This document shows, piece by piece, positions 9,567 to 18,218 of a stretch of 19,066 nt of DNA. The position numbers and the translations under genes were made by a program. The notes beneath the pieces were generated by a model. That model did no database searches and was not told where the DNA came from. It saw only the letters and a program-made list of their open reading frames with translations. This DNA comes from Pseudopyrenochaeta lycopersici (Eukaryota; Ascomycota; Dothideomycetes; Pleosporales; Pseudopyrenochaetaceae), in contig NHZP01000162.1 of the NCBI GenBank assembly GCA_003313425.1, forward strand, positions 1-19,066, read 5' to 3'. Every line of letters begins with the position of its first letter. Position 1 is the stretch's first letter.

Positions 9567-10392
9567 CTACAGTCCATATCTGAACCAACCTGCCGCCAGT
9601 TCCTCCAAACCTCCAACCGCCGCCTGCGCTGATGGCAGGCTGAGCAAAGGATGCTCGCGAGCATTGCGATCTAACAACAACCGGTCAAACTCCTCTTCCC
9701 AAGGATACCATCGGAGATTGCACGGCATCTGCGCATTCGTCGTGACTAGCTCGATTTCCGAGTCTGAGAGATAGGATACCGAAGTTGCCTGAGCCAGCTG
9801 TGCGATGAGGCGTGCGTCTTTTCGAAGTGTCAGCAGGTAGGCAAGACCCCGCAGTACGAAATTTGGGTCGGCTTGGGACCAGTAAGGTATGTGGACCCTC
9901 ACAGAGACGTCGGCATTCTCCATACAGTGCTTCACGATGGCTGATAGCTTACTCTTGCCAAACTCGCGTGCGAAAGTCTTTAGAGAACACCTGATTGCCA
10001 CTTGGCGAAGCATAGGCCAGCGACGAAAGAGAGATGCACACTGCTCAATGGCATTCCAAGAGCATGTATCTTGGAAAATAACCAGGTTTTGGTGCAAGTC
10101 CAGTCCTTTAGTCTCATCATGAAGTTGCCTACAAACGTATTTGAGCTGGTTGAGATCTCTTCGATTTTTGGTACGCCGAGTAAAGGTCCGGCCTAAGCGA
10201 AGCTCGGCGAAGCCAGGCGAGTATGTTCTTATGAGATGGCAAATTCACCGACCTTGGAGAAAGAATGCTGGTTCCATCTCTGACTGGCTTGTAGAGAAGG
10301 CCGTGTGCATCATAGAGCACATACATATAAATCTGGTCGCGGAGCTCTCGTGGGAGCCAAAACAGAGGGGACATTCTGAATTCCTCGAGCAT
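9567..10392 (-). pseudogene. F-box-like fungal protein gene split by a frame change
   Basis: The first half starts at the ATG at 10392 and contains MSPLFWLPRELRDQIYMYVL, the F-box-like L-P-R-E-L-R-D-x-I-Y motif of many fungal proteins, then DAHGLLYKPVRDGTSIL and LAWLRRASLRPDLYSAYQ. Near 10150-10158 the frame ends, and the family-like text resumes immediately one base over as NQLKYVCRQLHDETKGLDL, followed by NLVIFQDTCSWNAIEQCASL and MLRQVAIRCSLKTFAREF. It then runs to a stop at 9567. The conserved text is almost continuous across the break and no good GT...AG intron of the right phase fits, so a one-base frameshift (mutation or sequencing error) is most likely. A 103-bp intron starting gtgaat near 10248 and ending accag would also restore the frame but would remove conserved residues. 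Molecular role unknown; an F-box would suggest SCF ubiquitin-ligase adaptors. Confidence 0.65.
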
Positions 10393-12038
10393 ATCTGCAA
10401 ATGTATTTATAGTACTCACGAAGCCTCTGCTGTCAATAGCCAATCAGATGATCTTCCTCCACAATGCTGATGAGTGACGCATGCTCAAGATGGTCACTGG
10501 GTGGATAACCTAATCGGGGCTGCTGCTTGTTTTTGTGGTTCAGGTTAGCTACGCTCTCGGAATACAAGCTCTGCATGTACAAGGCAAAGGCGCTATTTAG
10601 CGATGTGCTTACGAAACGTTGGTCAGGTGGTTGCTTCGATCTAAATGGTAGAATGTAGACATGAATGCCAAAGCGGCTTAAGCCTAACTGCATGAGACTA
10701 CCAAACGTTGAACACTGAAGCAGCAAGACCACGGCGCACATCACTTTGTGCATTCCAACAACCCTTGGCAGACAGTTGAGGGGTTGAAGTGGCTGACCAG
10801 AGCTACGAAGGAGCTCGTATTTTTTAAGCACTGGCCCCCCCAAACCTATTACGCGCAACCCACCAGAACAACAACAGATTATAAGCAAGTACTCTAAAAC
10901 CTGCAATATAGACTCTTAAGATAGTGCTTAATAGTGTTAAATAATCCTTATTTTAAAATATACTATAGCTATTTTGTTGAGGTTGCTGCAAGTTGACTTA
11001 AATTTTAGCCACAAAACACAAAAAATACGAGCTCCTTCGTCGACGCTTTGTCCGTTCTCCACGGCGTAGGGAAGGTGTGCCGAGCTAGAGCTGAAGAGGT
11101 AAAGCCTGTATTACGCGAGGCAGATATGCTTGATAAGGAAAGTTGTGCGACGTGCAGAAAAGCAAGACTGCAAATGCGACCGAGACAAACAGCTTGTACG
11201 ATCATCTTTACATCGTGATTCCCATATAGGTGAGCGTAATCAGGTACATCGTTTAGTGGCGATGAGCCAAGCAACTAGCACGCGAGCGACATCATCTTAG
11301 TGCTTTGGAGAATTAGCAGTAAGCAACATCTTCGTCTACAGCATCATCTTTCTGGTTGTGCGTGGCGCCCCGCAGCAATTCTTGTAGCGCTAAGCAGATG
11401 ATGAGCTAAATCAGGCCAAGCTCGCATAGGCGTGCGAAAGTGGCTCGAATTGATCACCAACGCTTGCTTGCCAAGCGTCCGGCCGTGAAGTAATATGAAA
11501 GTCTTTGTAGGAAGCGTCTTGTACAGTATCTGCATCTCCATTTGTAGAGTCTGGTTATTCAAGACAATGCTTCCGCGCTACATGGAGCCTAGTGAGTTCA
11601 CGGAGACAGGGATAGAGAAGGAAGCAGCCAGTAACAACTTGAATGCGGAGATAGGAATTTTCTTGTTAGCCAAGCAGTGCCGTGAACACGTGCCAGTATC
11701 AGCTGTGCGAGGAATTAATCTTAAATGTGCGGCCACGCCACGGCGGTTATCACAGCACACAACACCTTCTCAGTCTTGTCATTCGAATTAGCTAGACAGC
11801 TCTGCTTAGCTACAGTAGTGCGGATTCCTGTAGCAGCAGCCAGCAGCAAGGACAGTTGAAAGATGCTGCAAATCAAGCCGCTTATCTAGCCTTAATCATA
11901 ATGGTTCTTCAGTTTATACTACAAGACAGACTTCCTGATGTACTATGAGACAGAATCTCCAAAGCTAAAAAAGCATGATTGCCAAGCCCAGGAGACAGGA
12001 AATGCTTGCGTAGCCACGATGCACCGTTTCTATCCTAA
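10393..12038. other. Gene-poor stretch containing a MITE-like inverted repeat
   Basis: About 1.65 kb. It contains the inverted-repeat element at 10805-11040. The open frames at 10433-10906 (-), 11005-11274 (-) and 11495-11791 (+) show no motif. The first of these overlaps the left arm of the inverted repeat, so I do not call them genes. The core 10905-11010 is strongly AT-rich. Confidence 0.4.
10805..11040. mobile_element. MITE-like element: 21-bp perfect inverted repeats around AT-rich DNA
   Basis: The left arm at 10805-10825 (acgaaggagctcgta plus six T) is the exact reverse complement of the right arm at 11020-11040 (six A plus tacgagctccttcgt). The 236-bp interval is too short to code for a transposase, and its right half is very AT-rich. 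This architecture fits a miniature inverted-repeat transposable element. I see no target-site duplication directly outside the arms (agct on the left, cgac on the right), so the true ends may lie further out or the element may be old. The superfamily cannot be assigned. Confidence 0.5.
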
Positions 12039-13211
12039 TCACAGCTTAGAGTTTGAGGAGACGAGATCCCGAGTCTGACCTTTTCCTCTCGCAAGGGCTG
12101 CGTGGCTTTTAGCAAAGGTATTGTTGGCAATGGCAGCAATGGTACTCATGTCTAATGCAAGCGCAAACGCTCCAACGAGCCCAGCGAAACGCCTCTTTCC
12201 CCCCAACCCCTGGCATCCGAGTAGCCGGAGAGACTCTTGCTGCGTCGCGTAGAACGTCCCTCCCCCCACAACTGCAACGGGTAGCGATGGAAAGAACATA
12301 GTCAGCCTCAGCTCTTTCGTTGTCCAGTCATACTCGGGTGTCAGGTGGCTCCAGCAACCCTCCGCCACACTTGCGGCGTCCTGACCGCAGCTTATGAACA
12401 TGGCTGCTATGATGTTGGCAGCGTTGATGTTACAGCCGAACTGCCCGTTGCGGATGCCACCCTCCTTCAGGATAAGTATCGCCTGATACAGCCGTTCGGT
12501 CGTACACCCGAGGACTTCTTGGCAGACAGCGTCGTTCAGCCTGCCCCAGACGATAACCTGCACTCCTCGAGGCTCTTTCACATTGCCCCAAGAAGGCTTC
12601 TTATCTGACGCCATCTGACCCTCGATGATGATGTCCCGGACCCGTAGCTCTCGTGCTGTGGCCGATGCGATGAAGCTATCGCAGACTCGCTGGGTAGCGA
12701 TGGTGACCATGTTCTGCCCCGCGGCATCTCCACAAGCGTAGCTGAAGTGTACATGGACGCTGGACCCGATGATGTGTGGTGTCAGCTTCTGAAGGTGAGC
12801 GTGGCGACTCGTGCTTTCAGCCTCGCGCGCGAACTGTTCGTGCAGACGGGGCAGCAGCTCTGCAAACGCAACGGCGTCCGCGGTGTCGGCGAACATGAAG
12901 ACAGGGGCCCGGGACATGCCTTCACCGAGCACCCTGAAGTGGACACCGCCGCATTGATGGAGTGCCTTGCTTCCGCGGGAGCAGCTCGCGACTAGCGTGG
13001 GCTCGACAGTCGCTAATGGAGCGAAAAACTCGTCGTCGGTGTTCTCGGAGCCTTGGATTCGCAAGGGGCCTGCTAGCCCTACCGGGACTTTTGCGTAGCC
13101 GACGAAGTTCTCGATGTTGACTTTATCATGCTCGCCTTTGAGGGCTTGGATGTGCGGAATGCGGTCGAGAAGCGAGTGGAACTTGTCCGTACGCTGCACC
13201 GCATCGCGCAT
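12039..13211 (-). CDS. Soluble HMG-CoA reductase (catalytic domain only) with C-terminal SKL peroxisomal signal
   Basis: A 390-residue intact frame covers a class I HMG-CoA reductase catalytic domain, which uses NADPH to reduce HMG-CoA to mevalonate. Visible motifs: IENFVGYAKVPVGLAGPL (residues 33-50), catalytic Glu70 in ATVEPTLVAS, Arg101 in GMSRAP, GDAAGQN at 161-167 (cofactor motif, usually GDAMGMN), SDKKP at 202-206 with the catalytic Lys, NAAN at 263-266, Asp278 in CGQDAA, VVGGGT at 314-319, and the C-terminal KSH with His370. The N-terminal sterol-sensing/membrane region of ER enzymes is absent, so it should be soluble. The last three residues are SKL, a canonical PTS1. The Ser six residues after the catalytic His, the AMPK site in animal enzymes, is Gly376. 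An in-frame TGA lies just upstream of this ATG. A short 5' exon from the ATG at 13288 is possible but not needed. It probably is a paralogue beside a housekeeping ER enzyme elsewhere in the genome. Confidence 0.9.
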   Translation of the reverse strand: MRDAVQRTDKFHSLLDRIPHIQALKGEHDKVNIENFVGYAKVPVGLAGPLRIQGSENTDDEFFAPLATVEPTLVASCSRGSKALHQCGGVHFRVLGEGMSRAPVFMFADTADAVAFAELLPRLHEQFAREAESTSRHAHLQKLTPHIIGSSVHVHFSYACGDAAGQNMVTIATQRVCDSFIASATARELRVRDIIIEGQMASDKKPSWGNVKEPRGVQVIVWGRLNDAVCQEVLGCTTERLYQAILILKEGGIRNGQFGCNINAANIIAAMFISCGQDAASVAEGCWSHLTPEYDWTTKELRLTMFFPSLPVAVVGGGTFYATQQESLRLLGCQGLGGKRRFAGLVGAFALALDMSTIAAIANNTFAKSHAALARGKGQTRDLVSSNSKL

Positions 13212-15287
13212 TCTGACAGCTGGTATCGACGTTCAAAAGGCTGTGAATGGTGTTCGATGCACACAAGTGGACAAGGAAGAGACTTCATATAAATGCCTAC
13301 AACAGGCGAAGGAAGCCGTTAGAGGCCAAGTGATTATATTCGCCCTTATATGAAGACAACAACGAATCATCTTCAGTCTTGGATAGCGAGGAGTAGTCCT
13401 TGTCATCACCTCATCTGGCGCATTTCCTTCTCCAGTGGTGTTAATTGGAGCTATGGCAGGGCTCAATGCCAGTCGTTTAGAATACTGAAGATCATGCTCG
13501 CTGACCACTCTGGAGGAAAGACTTGGACGAACATTTTGCAGAGCTTATCGCACATTTGGCGCAGGGAAAGTTTGCTGATGAGTAGCCTCATCAACAGCAA
13601 AATCCGCGGGTGTGCAGCGGCTGGTGACCTAGTGATGTAGAGCCAATGTCAGCATGAACCAAGTCATTGGGTTCCGGGCGGGCAGTTAGTCCTGATTGGG
13701 CTTCGATCGCGCTTAGCCCATCTGCAGAAAGATAACGTTAAGCGAACGAGCTCAGTGAAACTTTTGCGGCAATCTGCTCATCGCGCTCATTTCCATGGAT
13801 GAGACTACGAATTGTTTTCTACAGATTGCTGACGCTGGGTAATTTTGGGTGTAATTCATCCCCGAAGCCTCGTAAAGTTCTCGCTCGATCGTTTGAAGAA
13901 CGAAAGCGCCTATCATGGGAAAGCACTACAGATCTGACACGAGGCATGGTGCTTTAGGGTTTCTTCAAGCTCTATGGTCAGTTTCCCGCACGTGTTAGTG
14001 GGTTGAACCTAGTCGCGAAGCCAAAGGAAACGGCAAAGGTGTCTATTTCTTCCAGGACATGAATGGGCTGGGCAAGCCGTCAACTACGTCTGTCCATGGC
14101 ACAGGCCTGGGCGCAAGGTAACGAAGCGTATACAGCACCAAAAATGCGCATGATCTTCGAGTTCTGGCGCGTATATCATAGCTGCTGGACGAGGTTGTTC
14201 TCTGAGGACTGCAGAAGGACCTTAGGAGCGCCAATCACGATGCGCGCGTGATGAAAACGATTCGCTTATCCGATGTCGTAACAGTTGACCTGTGCCATAC
14301 TAGTGCTCATGTGCTGACCGAGTATTGGATTGGCATGACCTGGTAGAGAGCTCAAAAGTGATTGCATGATCGAATGTCTGTAAGCAGGAAGCGGTCGTAC
14401 TGTATGATTTCTGTATGCTGTGTAAATGTAATGAGAGGTGGGGTGGTGCAATTCTAATGCAGCACAGCATAATGTAAGCTATACAGCAGTATTCTGCTTG
14501 CATCGTGCTTACGTGCTGAACTATCATATCAACTTTGCGACCACGTCTAGTAATCTAGCCATGGACGAGGATACGATGTTTGCTTATCCGAGGTAACCGT
14601 CAGGCATGGCAGATCGCGATATCATCAGGCGGTTGTTGTATAACGTATGCTGATACTCCAGCGTCATACTTCAGCGTATTACTCTGGACGCCGATTCTTT
14701 TAGCGTCGCTATCGAAACAATTGACAGTCTAAGTGACAGGCAGGAGATCCGCTGACCCAGGTGCGTAGGATGCGTACCTAAGCCGGTAACCGGCCGCGTA
14801 GCGGTGTTACGCTGTATGTGTGAGCCAACATTCCAGATTCTGCCATGATCGTAGTTGTTTTGACGCCAACAGTTCCATGAACAAGACATTAGCCTTGTAG
14901 CTGGATGCTTTCACGCCGCAACTGCTGCAAAGTTAGCGTCAGAAGCACGGCGAGCTGATGTGTCCAGTCTGAGAAAGCTCTATGCTCGACGCAGTGCCAA
15001 TAGTAAGCCGGTAAAGCATTTAGTTGAGCAGTGGTTCACCACGCACAGTAGTGGCTCAACAGAGTTTCGACGTGCTCAACCGGCGCAGGCGAACAGACGA
15101 CGTGAATAGTGAGATGATCATCACAAGGGAGTAGTTATGCGCCATATCGCAACAACCATCTTTCTGCTTTACTGCTCCTTACCTGCCTTTAGAACGGCTC
15201 TGCCCGACACAGAACGTCGAACAGTTCGGTATTGAATCCAAGGGATAGATCGCTACTTCTTCAGGCATCACGAACATCCCCGGCACA
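13212..15287. other. Gene-poor stretch with scattered coding-like fragments
   Basis: About 2.1 kb between the 5' ends of the reductase and the cupredoxin gene. On the minus strand several segments between about 13940 and 13230 read like protein, but in different frames and broken by stops, for example AFVLQTIERELYEASGMNY near 13907-13850 and LSADGLSAIEAQSGLTARP near 13733-13677. They could be a decayed gene or chance. Around 14740-14830 there are imperfect palindromes (such as ccggtaaccgg). No confident gene or RNA is seen from 14250 to 15287; the last few hundred bases presumably hold the cupredoxin promoter. Confidence 0.35.
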
Positions 15288-16454
15288 ATGACTACTTGGT
15301 GGGTTTCGACGCTGGCTTTGGCGGCAAGCGCTCTCCTAGCTCTCAGCTCCGCGCAAACCACGACGAACGAGGTAGCTAGTGTAACATCGTCGACCCCAGT
15401 TACCTCTCAAAGCGCAAGCACAGCATCGCCCGTGATCGGGGCAAGCAGCACGGCGACCGGTGTGAGCGAGCCTCGCGTGCATGCTTGTCAAAGCAGGAGC
15501 GGGCGGCTTCCAATTCGAGCCTGCGGAATTGACCAACGTCTCTGTCGGCGACATTATTACATTTGAGTTCTATCCTCCGGACCACTCAGTCGCCCGAGCG
15601 GAGTATGGAAGCGCATGCGTGCCTTATGAATACACTGGAAAGGATAAGACGGGATTCTGGTCAGAGACTCAATGGGTTGAGACTACAAGCGATGTGTGTG
15701 ACTGCATCCCTTCATTCCTTCATAGTGTTGAGACATGCCGGCTGATCGTGCTAGATCACTCACTGGAATCTGACCATCAACAGCACAGAGCCTATCTTCT
15801 ACTATTGTGCCGCTCCAAATTCGTGCATGGGAAAGCAGATGGTCGGCGCTATCAATCCTAGCAGCACCCAGACCCTCGATGCGCAGATCCTTGCAGCAGC
15901 AAGGGCAGACTTCCAGGTAGCACCCGGCGAACCCGTTCCCAAAGAAGCTTCCTCGACACTCGTGGCCGCACCTACTGCTAGCTCGCAAGAAACCTCGACG
16001 GCGAGCAACCATCACTCTCCAAAGCTCTCCAGTGCCGCAATTGTCGGGATTGTTTTTGGTGGAATTGCTTTTATTGCGCTTTGCGCCGCAGCTCTCTTTC
16101 ATGTGGCACGCAGGACCAGGATCGGGCATAGAGCGGCACTCCTGACGCCACCATCCAACCCAGCCGGCGCACACCTCATCAGTCCTGGTGTCTGTGAGAT
16201 TCCACCTCCGTTCTCGCCGTCGTCTACCATCATATCGCCATATGTCTACCCGTATCAAGAGTATATTCATCAGATTCCTCACAACGAACAGCCACAGTAA
16301 GTCTCACTATCTAAGGAGTCATATCTGGAACACATGCTGATGCACAGGCAGGGTACAAACACAAGTAGTTTCACCGCTAGTTCCGACAATAAGTCCACTT
16401 GCGGAACTTGAAGACAAGCGTGGTAGCTTTTCACTAAGACCGGAAACTGATTGA
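15288..16454 (+). pseudogene. Secreted serine-rich cupredoxin with membrane anchor; one single-base frame break
   Basis: The gene reads 15288-15693, 15755-16296, 16352-16454, with introns 15694-15754 (gtgtgt...gctgat...ctag) and 16297-16351 (gtaagt...gctgat...gcag). It starts with a signal peptide (MTTWWVSTLALAASALLALS, cleavage after SAQ) and a Ser/Thr-rich linker. The cupredoxin fold follows: VKAGAGGFQFEPAELTNVSV, GDIITFEFYPPDHSVARAEY, NSTEPIFYYCAAPNSCMGKQ and MVGAINPSSTQTL. A transmembrane helix (AAIVGIVFGGIAFIALCAAA) and a basic-started cytoplasmic tail complete it. The frame changes at about 15484: RVHAC is read where RVHVVKAG would be expected, which fits one inserted base. Omitting that base gives 349 residues with all junctions in phase. 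Such fungal proteins are extracellular or cell-surface, and copper binding is often uncertain; here Cys and His are seen but not the full ligand set. If the extra base is a sequencing error, this is an intact gene. Confidence 0.75.
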
Positions 16455-18218
16455 GTGCCTTTTGCCTCATATTCCGTATGGCGACAAAGATCATGGGAGC
16501 ATGAAACCCAGCGGTACCAGGCATTGAATAGATAACGCTTTGGAGACCTAATACATTCTTTGCAGCATGTATGTGCCCGCCAGGTTAGCAGCAAGATTGA
16601 TGGCCCTCCTGTTCCCAGCATTATCACGAAGTGTAGGTGCAATTCATCTGTCGACTCCATGGCACTAATATGAACATGACTGGCCTAGCGATAATTACTC
16701 ATTTCTGCAAAGTGAGAAGTCGTGAAACCGTTGGCGAATTGGGCGTCGAACTGGGATTTTTCTCGGGATTCAAGCTGAGCTAGCAGTATCTACGGACTAT
16801 GGACTTCAAAGCGAAGGCCTATACGTGGTGAGAGCTTACTTGGCTGCATTATGCCTGATAGTCTCTCCGCGTGCTACGATGCCCTACTGTATGCCTGTCT
16901 TGGGCTGTATCTGAACGTATAGCTCATTCGTGTTTCGATGGATACTGAAAACTGACGTGTCAGCGTCTTTCTCGTTATTCGTCGGTATTTAAGAAGCGCT
17001 AGTACCATAGTTGTCGCCCAGTTTGTCAAAGGATGTCAATTAGCTGCAAGCTTAGCAACAATCTCCGCAAATAAGGCTACTAAGCTACGGGCTCTTAACC
17101 ATCACCGTAGACAGGAAGGACAAGGGTAAATACTATTGTCAGCTTCAAGGACTATTTGGCTTGACCTTTGATGAAATTTTTGATGATGACCCGTGATGGA
17201 TTGATTGTGTGTTGTCTCGCCTCCTTTCTATGGCTGCGGTGCTTCCGGAGGTTCCGAAGATCGTAGTATCGATCCTTTTCATCCTGTGCGGTACTTCTGA
17301 GTTTATCTTTTATATCTAACAGGCCTTACAGCACTTGTGTAATCTGACAACTATATTGCTACAGATGGCGTACTACGGGCTGAACAAGGTCGTAAGTTAG
17401 TTGCCTGTAGCTAATATAGCTGTCCAAGCGGGTAATAACAGTGAGGCTGCTCGCTCATGCCTGCGAGCACCTCCGACGTGTGGTAAGTGTTACATACCCG
17501 GACATAATAGAACTCAATGTAGACAGCAATAAAGCAGCTTATCATAAAATGTTATATCGACCCACTGTGCGGTCGCTGAGTAATTGTCGTTTAGCTGCAT
17601 TCGCTTTAGTGGGTGTGGCCGATGTGGTAATTGAACACGTTAAGGATAGCATAACTGACTAACGCAGAATACGCCAGCGTAAGCAGTCCTGTCAACACCT
17701 TCGCGAGCCGAGCCTATGACCGTCAGTCTAAGCTTCCCGTACAGTGCACTATTAGAGGTTCAGGCGGCGTACGGTTCCCACTAAAGAAAATTGCTGTTAG
17801 TGGCTTTTATTTATGCTTCGAAGGATCCAAAACGAAATAATGCGTTAAAATTATAGCGGTTGATCAATTGAAGCCGACATGGTCTTCGAGATACGCTCCA
17901 GAATCTCGAATCTTCTTAGACTGTCTACATTCGTGGCACAGCTAGAATATATCGGCTCCTGCTCGCGCCAAATCCAGTCAACGCTAAGTCCTTGAATGAT
18001 CAATGAATTAGATGGCTTTGTATTTCGTCTGAAGCAAAGCACTCCGTCGATAAGTGATGATACCATGTCTATGACGCATATAATTTATTCATATATATCC
18101 ACATATATATGCTGGTCATGCTTGCGCTTACCATTGGAAGGGCATCATACCTTCATATACGCAGTGGAGGGGCCGTACTCTCTTTCACTTTCTACTGTTC
18201 AAGAGCAGTCTCTGTGCT
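16455..18218. other. Long stretch without a confident gene
   Basis: About 1.75 kb between two plus-strand genes. It holds repeat copy B (17242-17323) and short AT microsatellite-like runs near 18080-18112. The frames at 17441-17662 (+) and 17851-18066 (-) show no recognisable motif. The segment just before 18219 should contain the promoter of the GST gene. Confidence 0.4.
17242..17323 (+). repeat. Diverged dispersed repeat, copy B
   Basis: This segment shares gcttccggaggttccg, the block atcctgtgcggtacttct and the ending tatctaacagg with copy A at 3222-3317, in the same orientation and order. Several differences are transitions. It is about 14 bases shorter through internal deletions relative to A. 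It is intergenic here. Confidence 0.4.

Noticed and set aside
10397..10421. Intron gtgagt...ttgcag just upstream of the F-box-like start
   Set aside because: At 25 bp it is too short to be spliced; the ATG at 10392 is a simpler start.
10433..10906. 157-codon minus-strand frame
   Set aside because: It overlaps the left arm of the inverted-repeat element, has no motif, and an adjoining pair of hydrophobic stretches looks incidental.
12345..12608. Open frames on the plus strand at 12345-12608, 12747-12995 and 13114-13353
   Set aside because: They are antisense to the reductase, or across its 5' end, and carry no motif; their openness follows from the GC-rich codons of the real gene.
15458..15491. 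Very short intron (32-34 bp, gtgagc or gtgtga to caaag) to explain the cupredoxin frame change
   Set aside because: The 32-bp version has the wrong phase, and the 34-bp version is shorter than normal introns and would delete the conserved HxVKAG-like start of the domain.
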